Assembly: GCA_001931905.2 (NCBI GenBank)
Contig: MSJI02000111.1
Coordinates: 62,001-126,000, forward strand
DNA: 64,000 nt
Reading direction: 5' to 3'
Origin: Cladosporium sp. IMV 00045
Lineage: Eukaryota > Ascomycota > Dothideomycetes > Cladosporiales > Cladosporiaceae
The notes below the pieces were generated by a model that was not told where the DNA came from, searched no databases, and was given only the letters and a program-made list of their open reading frames with translations. Shown in pieces: positions 1 to 9,002 of this stretch; positions within the stretch are counted from its first letter, which is position 1; every line of letters begins with the position of its first letter. Made by a program: the position numbers and the translations under genes.

Positions 1-2094
1 TATCACTCCTTCCGTAACATCCATCTTGACTTTACATGAGTCAACATGACTTCGCAGACTCTGTCCACTGCGGACCGCATTCGCGAGTTGTCCGATGTCA
101 ACAGCGATGTCGCGACCATGCTTTCCGCAGCAGGACAAGCGATCAACGCACTCACTAACAGGCCGCTGAATGCGACCAATGACGACGAAGGAGATACAGA
201 CATGGATGCCACACAAGAGCCGGCGACACTTGAAGCGCGGAAACAGGTCTTCCAGCAAAACTCCAAAGACTTTTACACCAACCTGCAAGCCGTCGTCGCA
301 AAGCTGCGCAGACAAACCTACGCGCTGGAAGAGGCCGGCATCATAAGTCCGGAAGCCGCGACGCTTTCGACGATTTCCGTCCAGGCGCCCAAACAGCCTT
401 CAGGTCCTCCAGGAAGACCTGGTCAGCCCGGAAGACCGATCCAGCAGAATGTTGAACAGCCCGAGCGTGTCACTAACGGTGGCTTGGGTAATCAGGATAT
501 TGGGTGGTTGAACAGCAAAGGCAACAGAGTGGGCGCTGATAAGGAGAAGGAGCTCGTGGAGGATGCAAAGAAGCTGCTTGACGATGTGTTGGCTGAGGGA
601 CCTAAGGATTGAAAGGGAAATCGGGCTGAACAATGGCAAACCTTTTGATCATTTGATACGCCAACATGCGTTAGATTGCTTGAAACATTCTGGCCAGACT
701 GGTGATTTTATGGCAGCTAAGTCATCGAATCCCGCCTTTGACGCGCCACAAGTTTGGAGCCGCCCACGAAGAATGCAAGACTGGAGGAAGCCGGACAATA
801 GCTGGCCGAAGCATGGCTACAATCCCGTCCCACCGGATGAAGTGTTCTGGATTCCTGACCTGGATACCTCATGTCACCGAGACTTTTGCGTTGGCAACAC
901 AAATACAGCTCTTGCTTCTTTGCAGGCAGTGACGCAGGGCGTTCATGCGTCCCTCCATGCGTTACGAATGGGTGTATTTCCTATCAGCAAGCCACGTCCG
1001 TCAAGCTCAGGAGGAATGTTTTCATCCTGCATTACGCGCTACAACGCCGGTATTTCGAGGGCATTGCTCTGAGAAGCTTTTATACGGGCTGTTGGGCAGC
1101 CCCTTAGCTATCTGAAAACGGCTTGAAACTGTTTTCCTTGGGGCGATGTTCAATTTCGCATTTGACGCAGTTGTTTTGACTGAGAAGCGTCAATTCGAGA
1201 TCATCCTATAGAACTTTACATGTCGAACAAACATTCGGGTTGAGATTCGAATTGATCGAAATGGAGCCCCCTTCATGATCAACCAACTATCTCCACATAT
1301 GTAGCCCTGTCATGTATGATACGTTGATCGCCCTGTGCCAGATTTCCACTGTTCCATGCCAGATAGCAAAATGACGAGGCGAAATTGTTAACTTCTCTTC
1401 CGTAAGCCACTGAAAAGCGTAGATGTACCCCGTCTTGTTGTATTGATTGCCCGTGTTGTCGACTCAGATCGTCGCATAAAAGCTTTACTTTGTGAGCGCA
1501 TCTGTAAACGTCTTGGCTTCCCTCTTTGATCGCCATCGTTGTGGGCGTATATTCAATGTGGCGTTCTAGTACAAGACCTGCCATGATATACGTTGTTCGT
1601 AGGTTCGAAGAATATCGTTGTCTGTTGATGCATCTCGTAGTAGCCATCTCTCTGCTACATTGACTGGTCTGACGATTTGATTTGTGTTCAAATGGTCATC
1701 ATTCCAATCGATCTTGACCATTATCTCGACACTCAAGCCTTAGATATCTTGCCAATATTGCAACATGATTTCTTGAATCCCTCATCATGTTGCTGATTGA
1801 TCTTCTGTTCCGGAACTTCGATTCCTTCGATTGTAACCGTGCAAGTTCCTTCCATTTCTTCATTTTGGTTGCTCTACCAAGAGAGGCATTCCGGCCACTG
1901 GCTTGACTTCTTCTACGCAATGAAGCCTATCTAATCGCGGAAACGTATCATGTTCTCAGCAACGATCCAGGCGATGCCAATCGATCAATCGTAGCTTTTC
2001 GCTCAAAATTGAGCCATACATACAATTGAGCCCCCTGAATTTTCACCTCTGGCGTAGAATCTCTCCTTCTTCACGTGTAATTCGTGAAAAGCCC
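1..2094 (+). repeat. Segmental duplication, left copy
   Basis: This whole stretch has a direct counterpart at about 4143-6256. Similarity covers the MED11 leader, the coding region and about 1.5 kb of 3' flank, for example the matching segments near 1614-1665 and 5786-5835. The flank is clearly more diverged than the coding region. Similarity ends in the shared string GTGAAAAGCCC; in the right copy those last bases begin a tRNA-Arg gene, while here the sequence runs into AT-rich repeat DNA. The left end lies outside the window. Bases 613-2094 contain no convincing gene. Confidence 0.85.
46..612 (+). CDS. MED11: Mediator subunit 11 (Med11), copy 1
   Basis: Single-exon ORF of 188 residues. Med11 is a small subunit of the Mediator head module, which links transcription activators to RNA polymerase II and TFIIH in the nucleus. 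The N-terminal stretch (TADRIRELSDVNSDVATML, then AAGQAINALT) matches the family's first helical region, and residues about 65-105 form a second helical segment; a Pro/Gly/Gln-rich linker follows, then a charged C-terminal helix. The ATG lies in a short leader that is itself conserved in copy 2. By hand count it differs from copy 2 (4187-4753) at about 36 of 567 bases, but only four amino acids (residue 2 Thr/Ala, one Val/Ala, one Ile/Thr, one Leu/Phe). The window begins 45 bp upstream, so its promoter neighbour is not visible. Family assignment is by recognition. Confidence 0.85.
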   Translation: MTSQTLSTADRIRELSDVNSDVATMLSAAGQAINALTNRPLNATNDDEGDTDMDATQEPATLEARKQVFQQNSKDFYTNLQAVVAKLRRQTYALEEAGIISPEAATLSTISVQAPKQPSGPPGRPGQPGRPIQQNVEQPERVTNGGLGNQDIGWLNSKGNRVGADKEKELVEDAKKLLDDVLAEGPKD

Positions 2095-2257
2095 CCCGAA
2101 ATGAGAAATATAACCCCTATCGAGGGATCGAAGCATCTCGAGTTCTCGAGTACTCTTAGTAATATGTCTCTTAGTTCTAACTCTTAGAATAGGAAGCAAT
2201 CATAGTATCTTTTATAAGGGATAAAGAAGATTACTAAGCATTTACTACTAAATAAAC

Positions 2258-2377
2258 AAGAGTTTACTACTCTTTCTAATAAAGATAATAAGAGTTTACT
2301 ACTCTTTCTAATAAGGATAGCAAGAGTTTGCCACTCATTCTAATAAGGATAATAAGAGTATACCACTCTTTCTAATC
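2258..2377. repeat. 32-bp AT-rich tandem repeat, about 4 units
   Basis: Units start near 2258, 2290, 2322 and 2354. Each contains AGAGTTTACTACTCTTTCTA or a close variant followed by ATAA/GGATA. The last unit is partial. No coding sense is apparent. Confidence 0.8.
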
Positions 2378-2518
2378 GGGCAAACCATATGTCTTTCGTT
2401 AAGGAGTAGGGAGACGCTATAAGTATGTTAACCTACTTAATAGATCTAGACTCATACTAATACTCTATATCTACTATACCTCTAAAGCGCCTTTCTAAGC
2501 GCTTTCTTACGAAGAACG

Positions 2519-2768
2519 AGTCGGACGACGAATAGCCTTAGTAGAAGAAGCTAGCTACTAAGCGCCTAACTATAAACGACGAATAGCCTTAGTAGACGGA
2601 GCTAGCTATTAAGCGCGAGTCCGACGACGATAACGACGACGACGAGAAGCTAGCTACTAAGCGCGAGTCCGACGACTATAACGACGACGAGAAGCTAGCT
2701 ACTAAGCGCGAGTCCGACGACTATAACGACGACGAGAAGCTAGCCACTAAGCGCGAATCGGACGACTA
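2519..2768 (+). repeat. 45-bp tandem repeat encoding an acidic-basic peptide
   Basis: Clean units begin at 2647, 2692 and 2737, with degenerate units upstream. In the frame starting AAG CTA GCT the unit reads KLATKRESDDYNDDE. The upstream units contain stops. The spacing of exactly 15 codons and the preserved frame in the last three units suggest a formerly translated array. Confidence 0.75.
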
Positions 2769-2903
2769 CGGCGACGATAATAATAACGAGTCGGCGTTAG
2801 CTTCTATATCCCCGGAGCGTTCGCCTTCCCCTAAAGCTTTTAAGCCTAACCCTCCCTAGCCTATTCGGGGAGAGTCTATAGTAGAGTATATAGCTCGGAG
2901 AAG

Positions 2904-2923
2904 NNNNNNNNNNNNNNNNNNNN
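2904..2923. other. Assembly gap (20 N)
   Basis: Twenty N bases. To the left is repeat-rich DNA; to the right TAF5 coding sequence begins abruptly in mid-domain. Twenty N is probably a fixed placeholder, so the true distance is unknown and the join may be wrong. Confidence 1.
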
Positions 2924-3881
2924 AGAATTCTTGGCTGTCTCGCATGAAGTGCTCGCTCAGCATGTCGATAAAGGAATAGACGAAGAGTGGCCAAAGCAGA
3001 CGTTTAAGCTCTGGTTTGTAGATGTCCAGCGCGTTGTCGATCCACTGTAGTGTGAGGTCGAAGGCTGTGAAGTACTTTCTTCCGCCAGTATCTTCTGCGC
3101 GCGACGGTACTGGACGACCTTCCGCATCAACATTGGCGCTCTCACGGCGAAGCATGGCTTCCGTGCGGCTGTATCCTTTTTTAGAAAGGTACTCCAGGAC
3201 CTGAAAATTCATGTCAGTGGAATGTCCTGCTCGAGTACCATCAGGCATTGTTGCGATCTCGAAAGCATGTACGATTAGGGGTAATGGCGTTTTTGGCTGG
3301 CAAATGTGGTTGAAAGAGATTGCGGCAGAAAGATTGGACTGAGTTCTTGTGGGCAAACAAAGGTGAAGCTTGCTTTTTGAGTGTCATGTGAAGGCAAAAC
3401 GCGATACTTGGAACATGACGCACTGCTCGATTTGTGTTCTGCACATACGCCAGCTCCGGAGGAATAGGTGCTGCGTATCTATTCATGTTGACGATGCTGG
3501 TGATGGATGGGATGTTGGATTTGTGTCGTGTTCGGAGGTGCGGGACGTGAAGCTGAGTGATGAATGGATTTGTCCTTCATGACAACCACAGGAGGAAATC
3601 GCGAACAACGCTTCAGTCGTGCTTCAATTTCGCCTTCGAAAGTGAAGTTTGCGATTACTCTGGAAGGCTGCCTCGCTTCCACCAGACTTCGGATCGATTC
3701 GAATATGCAGAAAGCAAAATAGATAGAAAATGGCAACACTCACAATTTGATTCAGATTCTGGCTCTGTTGAGCAGGCGGAGGCGGTGGAGGCCCTTGCCC
3801 ATGAGGTGTATTCATGCCACCAGCATTAGGAGGGCCAACGCTGGCCGTACGCGACGGCGGCTGCTGAGGAGGACCTGACAT
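2924..3881 (-). CDS. TAF5: TFIID subunit TAF5, 5' part only (cut by the gap)
   Basis: TAF5 is a scaffold subunit of TFIID (and often SAGA) in the nucleus. Two exons are visible: 3881-3744 (46 residues, Pro/Gln-rich) and 3200-2924. The donor GTGAGT at 3743 and acceptor CAG at 3201-3203 join in phase 0, giving NQI followed by VLEYLSKKGYSRTEAML, the LisH motif. The NTD2 region follows (QWIDNALDIYKPELKRLLWP, then FVYSFIDMLSEHFMRDSQEF). The protein is cut by the N gap after about 138 residues; the rest of NTD2 and the WD40 propeller are not seen on the other side. The intron is long for this genome (543 bp), so an extra small exon is possible. It is divergent from MED11 copy 2, with 305 bp between the start codons. 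Confidence 0.88.
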
Positions 3882-4186
3882 CGTGATGCCACAGCAGTAT
3901 CAGCTTCTGTGAGGTACCGCGACCGAGATGAAAGTCACGTAGTGCTTTTGAAGTGATGGCAGCGCGAAAATGCAGGCCTCTCGCGATGCGGTCGCGATGG
4001 ATGTCAAGTGAAGTCGCAGATTGAAGTGTGCTGCTCTTTAGCCGCTTGCCTCCACGACCGATGGCAGCTAGTCGCTCTGTACCGCATCTCGTACCTGCGC
4101 TTATTGCTGGACATGCACCCACTATTTACGCTACATCCCACCATCACTCCTTCCATATCATCCACCTTGACTTTACATCAGTCAAC
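3882..4186. promoter_or_regulatory. Divergent TAF5 / MED11 promoter region
   Basis: 305 bp between the two start codons, the only space for both promoters, so shared control of these two transcription-machinery genes is plausible. No specific factor site is claimed. The last about 45 bp are conserved in front of MED11 copy 1. Confidence 0.6.
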
Positions 4187-6256
4187 ATGGCTTCACAGAC
4201 TTTGTCCACTGCAGACCGCATTCGCGAGTTGTCCGATGTCAACAGCGATGTCGCGACCATGCTTTCCGCAGCAGGACAAGCGATCAACGCACTCACTAAC
4301 AGGCCGCTGAATGCGACAAATGACGACGAGGGAGATACGGACATGGATGCAACACAGGAACCCGCAACACTCGAAGCGCGGAAACAGGCCTTCCAGCAAA
4401 ACTCCAAAGACTTCTACACCAATCTGCAAGCCGTCGTCGCAAAGCTGCGCAGACAGACCTATGCGCTTGAAGAGGCAGGCATCATAAGCCCGGAAGCCGC
4501 GACGCTTTCGACGATTTCTGTCCAGGCTCCTAAACAGCCTTCAGGTCCTCCAGGAAGACCTGGTCAGCCTGGGAGACCGACCCAGCAAAATGTTGAACAG
4601 CCCGAGCGTGTCACTAACGGTGGCTTGGGTAATCAGGATATTGGGTGGTTGAACAGCAAGGGCAACAGAGTGGGCGCCGATAAAGAGAAAGAGCTCGTGG
4701 AAGATGCAAAGAAGCTGTTTGACGATGTGTTGGCTGAGGGTCCCAAGGATTGAAAGGATAAATGGACTGAAGAACGGCAATGTTTTAGATCTATTGATAC
4801 GCCAGGATGCGTTGGATTGCCCGGAACCATTCGGATAATCTTCCTATCACCAGATTGGCATTTTCATGGTAGGCATGACATCGGATGCCGTCTTTGACGT
4901 GCCTCAAATTTGGAAGCGCCCACCAAGAATGCAAGATTGGGGGACGCCGGACAATAGCTATCACAAAGCATGGCTACAAGCCCATCCCTCCGGATGGATT
5001 GTCCTGGATATCTGACCCGAATACCTCATGTCGCCGAGACTTTCGCATTGGTATCACAATATCAGCTCTTGATTTGCGGGCATTGACGCAGGGCGTTCAT
5101 ACGTCCCTCCATGCATTACGAAATGGGTATATTGCCCAATAGCAGGACACGTCCGTCAAGCTCACGACGCGTGTCTTGCTCTTGCACTGCTCGCTACAAT
5201 ACTGGCATTTCGAGAGCATCGCTCTGATAAAGCTTCCATGTGGGCTGTTGGGCATTCCTATAGCTATGTGAAAAATGGCTTGAAACTGTCCCATTCTGGA
5301 GGATTCTTAGATTTCGTATTGACGCAATTTTTGAATCGATCAGCGTCAATAGAGATCTTCCCATAGAATTTTGTATGTCAAACAAAATTCATATTCGTAT
5401 TCAGATCTATCGAAATGTGGCCCCTCCTTGATCAAACAATCATCCCTTGACAATCCAGCCCCGTCATCTATAATACGCTGATCGCCATGTGTCAGATTCT
5501 CAGCGTCCCTTGCCAAATGGCAAAATTGCAAGGCGAAATCGATGGCTTCTCTTCTGTAAAAGCCTCTGAAAAGCGGAGATGCACATCGTTGTGTTGTAGT
5601 AATGGCCTGTATTGTCGGCTCGGAACCGTCGTATAAAAAGCTTTACTGTGTAGCGCATCTGTGAACGTCTAGGTTTCTCTCTTTGAACGCCATTTCGTTG
5701 TCAAATGAGCGTATATCCAATGTCTCGTTCTAGTAACAGACCTGCCGCAAGAGCGCAAGGTACGCGGTTCGGAGGTTTGAAGAATATCGTTGTCTGTTGA
5801 TGCATCTCGTAGTAGCCATCTTTCTGCTACATTGAGTGGTTTGACGATTTGATTTGTAATCGAATGGTCAACACTTCAATCGACTCTGACTATCATCTTC
5901 ACACTGAATTTCTGGTTATGTAGGTGATATTGCAACGCGATTTTGTTAATCCCTTCGCATGTTTTTACTTCGAGACTTCGATTTCTTCGATTGTAACCGT
6001 GCAAGTTCCTTCCATTTCTTCATCTTGGTTGTTCTACCAAGAGAGGCACTCCGGCCATTGACTTGACTTCTTCGTTGCAATGAAGCCTATCTAATGGCGG
6101 GTACGTATCATGTTCTTAGCAACGATCCAGGCAATGCCAATCGATCAATCATAGCTCTTCACTAAAATTTGAGCGATATATACGATTGAGTCCTCTCAAT
6201 TTCCGCCTCTGGCGTAGAATCTCTCTCTCTCTTCACGATTAAAACGTGAAAAGCCC
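4143..6256 (+). repeat. Segmental duplication, right copy
   Basis: Direct-orientation partner of 1-2094. It carries MED11 copy 2 and about 1.5 kb of 3' flank (4754-6252) without a convincing gene. The right end coincides with the 5' end of tRNA-Arg(UCU) at 6253. Upstream of the shared part this copy has the divergent TAF5 promoter and 5' exons. What lies upstream of the other copy cannot be seen. Confidence 0.85.
4187..4753 (+). CDS. MED11: Mediator subunit 11 (Med11), copy 2
   Basis: 188 residues, 184 identical to copy 1. The frame is open upstream to 4028, but the ATG at 4187 is chosen because it aligns with the start of copy 1 and with the family N-terminus (MASQTLSTADRIRELS). About 32 of the roughly 36 base differences between the copies are synonymous, so both copies look constrained at protein level. 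It is divergent from TAF5, probably the ancestral arrangement, and upstream of the tRNA-Arg gene. Two full-length MED11 genes in tandem are unusual because Mediator head subunits are normally single-copy. Confidence 0.87.
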   Translation: MASQTLSTADRIRELSDVNSDVATMLSAAGQAINALTNRPLNATNDDEGDTDMDATQEPATLEARKQAFQQNSKDFYTNLQAVVAKLRRQTYALEEAGIISPEAATLSTISVQAPKQPSGPPGRPGQPGRPTQQNVEQPERVTNGGLGNQDIGWLNSKGNRVGADKEKELVEDAKKLFDDVLAEGPKD

Positions 6257-6324
6257 TGCTAGCGCAATGGTAGCGCGCGAGACTTCTAATCTCGAGGCTG
6301 CGGGTTCGAGTCCCGCGTAGGGTT
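6253..6324 (+). tRNA. tRNA-Arg (anticodon UCU)
   Basis: Complete cloverleaf without intron. Acceptor 6253-6259 pairs with 6317-6323 (two G-U pairs); D arm GCGC/GCGC 6262-6276; anticodon stem CGAGA 6278-6282 with TCTCG 6290-6294; loop CTTCTAA with anticodon TCT at 6285-6287; T arm GCGGG-TTCGAGT-CCCGC 6300-6316; discriminator base T at 6324. The right end of the MED11 duplication falls at its first bases, and the left copy has no equivalent tRNA. Confidence 0.95.
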
Positions 6325-6885
6325 CTACTCCTCAACGCAACTTTCATTTTTGGAGGCATATCGGTCGATTTTTTTGGTTCAAAATTGGGCGTAAATATGG
6401 GCAACATTGAGCGATTTTGGTGGGGTTTTCAGCGCTTTTGAACAATCTGCGATGACTCTAAAAGATGCTCCATGCCTTGATCGATCGGAAGCAATTGATC
6501 AGATGTTCTTTCAGGGCGTTTTGCGGCATACAAGAATTTTCTCGTTTGTGGTGAGACGCTCAATATCGATGAAGTGAGGTCGGCTTTCGCTCGGCAACGT
6601 CACGATTCGAAGGAAAAGAAATGCCAACCATAATATACACAACAATCTAGCGATTTGATTAAACATTGCATTGTTTGGATTATATTATTCATTGTCAGGT
6701 CAGGAGCACATGTCCATCATTTCGATACAGCGGCATCTATCGAGCGTATTCAACAATTTATCGACGCCTTTGTGACTCCACGACAAATGAACTTTTTCCA
6801 CGCCAACGAAATCCGCTGTTAGAACACCATCAAAGAGTCAAGCTCGCAATCCACCTCACTCAAACCGCTTTCTTGCACCACCACC
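6325..6885. other. Intergenic, kelch gene 5' region
   Basis: 561 bp between the tRNA and the kelch start codon. The first part may hold the tRNA terminator T-tract (T run near 6370). No ORF or clear motif otherwise. Confidence 0.5.
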
Positions 6886-8919
6886 ATGGCTAAAGACAAG
6901 AAAAAATCCAAGGAAAGCAAAGAAGCCAAAAAGGCTCGCGTAGCCCAAAAGCAAGAAAAGAAGGCCACGCAAAAAGACAAAAAGACCAAAGCCAGAGGCC
7001 CCGCGGCCGACGACAGTGATGCAGAGGATGGCGACATCGATGCCATCCTAGCCGAATACCAGAAACAGCAAGAGCAATTCCTCAAAGTCACCGAGACCGT
7101 CTCCGACCCGCCGTCTGCTCGCTCCAGCGCCACGATTGTGGCAAACCCCGCCAGCAACAATGAGATCTTCCTCTTTGGTGGAGAGTACTACAATGGCGCC
7201 ATGGCGAAATTCTACAACGAGCTCTTCGTTTACAAGACAAACTCAGACTCCTGGAGAAAGGTGACAAGCCCTAACAGCCCACTTCCCCGCTCTGGTCACG
7301 CCTGGTGCCAGGGAGGCAATGACAAGGCAATCTACCTATTCGGTGGTGAATTCTCCTCGCCCAAGCAAGGTACTTTCTACCATTACAGCGACTTCTGGCG
7401 CCTTGAGCCCAACACTCGCGAGTGGACCAAACTCGACCAGAAGGGTGGCCCACCCGCTCGCAGTGGCCATCGCATGACCGCTTTCAAAAACTACATTGTC
7501 ATCTTCGGCGGCTTCCAAGACACCAGCCAGCAGACCAAATACCTCCAAGACATCTGGCTCTACGACACCCAAACCTTCAAATGGATCTCTCCCGCCCTCC
7601 CACCAGCTTCCGGCAAACCCGACGCTCGCTCCTCTTTCTCCTTCCTCCCTCACGAATCCGGAGCGGTCATTTACGGCGGCTACTCGCGCGTCAAAGCCAA
7701 CGCCGCCATCAAGAGCAAAGGCGGCAAGTCCACAGGCGGAGGAGGTTCCCGCGTCGTCATGAAACCAATGCTGCACCAAGACACCTGGTTCCTACGCATC
7801 ACACCACCAGCCTCCGACGCCCCGGCCAACGCCCAACCAACCGTCCGCTGGGAGCGCCGCAAACGCCCCGCCAACGCCCCCAACCCTCCCCGCGCCGGCG
7901 CCACTATGGCCCACCACAAAGGCCGCGGCGTGTGGTTCGGCGGCGTGCACGACGTCGAAGAGAGCGAGGAAGGCATCGACTCTGAGTTCTTCAACCAGCT
8001 CTTCGCCTACAACATCGACCGCAACCGCTTCTTCCCTCTCACGCTGCGGCGCGCGCGCACGAACGCGAAGAAAGTCGCCCCGGCGGAGAAAAGCAAGCGC
8101 GGCCGCGGCAAGGCCGACGAGGAAGAATTGCTGCGCAACCTCGCGCTGATCGAAGGCAAGGGAAATCTCGAAGACGGCGCTGACGAGAACAACACTGCCG
8201 CCACGCCCAACGACTCCGACAGCGATAAGGAGGATTCAGCCAAAATCGAGAAACCCGTCCTGTGGGAGTTCCCCCACCCGCGCTTCAACGCGCAGCTCGC
8301 CGTGCAGGACGACACGTGCTTCATCTACGGCGGCACGTTCGAGAAGGGCGATAGGGAGTATACGTTCGACGAGCTGTGGGCGCTCGATCTGGGCAAGATG
8401 AATGGCGTGAAGGAGATTTTCCGCCGCGAGATTGAAGACTGGCAGGGCGACGAGGAGTCGGAAGACGAGGACGATGACGAAGACGACGAAGAAGGAGATG
8501 ATGAAGAGGGCTCCGACTCCGAAGGCGAAGACACCACGCCCGCCACGTCCGTCGCGCCGTCGGAAACCGCTGCCGAGCCTGAGGAGACCGAGACGGAAGA
8601 GAAGACCACGTCCGCGCAATCCGACGGCCTGCCTTACCCGCGACCTTTCGAGTCGCTGCGCGAGTTCTTCGTCCGCACCGGCACGGAGTGGCAGGAGATC
8701 GTTCTGCACGAGATGAAATTCCGCCGCTTGGACGATATCGCTGAGCGCAGCGTCAAGGAGGTTCGCAAGACAGCTTTCGCCCGCGCGGAAGCTAGGTGGT
8801 GGGATGTGCGTGAGGAGGTGCAGGCTGTGGAGGATGAGCAGGAGGCGGCGGGGATTCAGGAGGTTGTTGCGTTGGATCAGAGGGGTGGTGGTGAGGGTGG
8901 TGGGCCGAGGAGGAGATAG
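6886..8919 (+). CDS. Kelch-repeat protein of the KEL3 / KLHDC4 family
   Basis: Single exon, 677 residues. The start ATG sits in the context CCACCACCATGG. Residues 1-60 are Lys-rich and basic (KDKKKSKESKEAKKA). Kelch repeats follow from about 85 to 480, with repeated FGGEYY, YLFGGEF, IFGGF, YGGYSR and IYGGTF signatures that form a beta-propeller. There is an acidic Asp/Glu run about 520-560, then a conserved C-terminal domain of the DUF4110 type (SLREFFVRTGTEWQEIVL and following). This architecture is that of yeast Kel3 and human KLHDC4. Function is not well defined in the family; the charged termini would fit a scaffold. The 3' end is 83 bp from the 3' end of the convergent helicase gene. Confidence 0.9.
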   Translation: MAKDKKKSKESKEAKKARVAQKQEKKATQKDKKTKARGPAADDSDAEDGDIDAILAEYQKQQEQFLKVTETVSDPPSARSSATIVANPASNNEIFLFGGEYYNGAMAKFYNELFVYKTNSDSWRKVTSPNSPLPRSGHAWCQGGNDKAIYLFGGEFSSPKQGTFYHYSDFWRLEPNTREWTKLDQKGGPPARSGHRMTAFKNYIVIFGGFQDTSQQTKYLQDIWLYDTQTFKWISPALPPASGKPDARSSFSFLPHESGAVIYGGYSRVKANAAIKSKGGKSTGGGGSRVVMKPMLHQDTWFLRITPPASDAPANAQPTVRWERRKRPANAPNPPRAGATMAHHKGRGVWFGGVHDVEESEEGIDSEFFNQLFAYNIDRNRFFPLTLRRARTNAKKVAPAEKSKRGRGKADEEELLRNLALIEGKGNLEDGADENNTAATPNDSDSDKEDSAKIEKPVLWEFPHPRFNAQLAVQDDTCFIYGGTFEKGDREYTFDELWALDLGKMNGVKEIFRREIEDWQGDEESEDEDDDEDDEEGDDEEGSDSEGEDTTPATSVAPSETAAEPEETETEEKTTSAQSDGLPYPRPFESLREFFVRTGTEWQEIVLHEMKFRRLDDIAERSVKEVRKTAFARAEARWWDVREEVQAVEDEQEAAGIQEVVALDQRGGGEGGGPRRR

Positions 8920-9002
8920 AAGGGGTTATAGATTGGTAGTATTGGGTTGAAGTCATCTATGGATTATATCTATTGTAGATTGTCGTAGGTGCACACACAC
9001 GT

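Larger units (their letters stand above)
2095..2903. mobile_element. Decayed transposable-element remnant with tandem arrays
   Basis: This AT-rich stretch between the left MED11 block and the scaffold gap is unlike the rest of the window. It contains a 32-bp tandem array (2258 to about 2377) and a 45-bp array (about 2519-2768). The 45-bp unit reads in one frame as an acidic-basic peptide, and that frame continues into a Ser/Pro-rich tail ending about 2859, which suggests the C-terminal end of an element-encoded protein. Earlier units carry in-frame TAG codons, as expected from decay. No terminal repeats or catalytic domain are visible, so the element class is unknown. Confidence 0.5.

Noticed and set aside
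2258..2770. CRISPR-like array
   Set aside because: The repeats are head-to-tail without spacers, AT-rich or coding, and the host is a eukaryote.
7336..8709. Minus-strand ORFs (147 and 157 codons) across the kelch gene
   Set aside because: Antisense shadows of a GC-rich coding region; no recognisable features.
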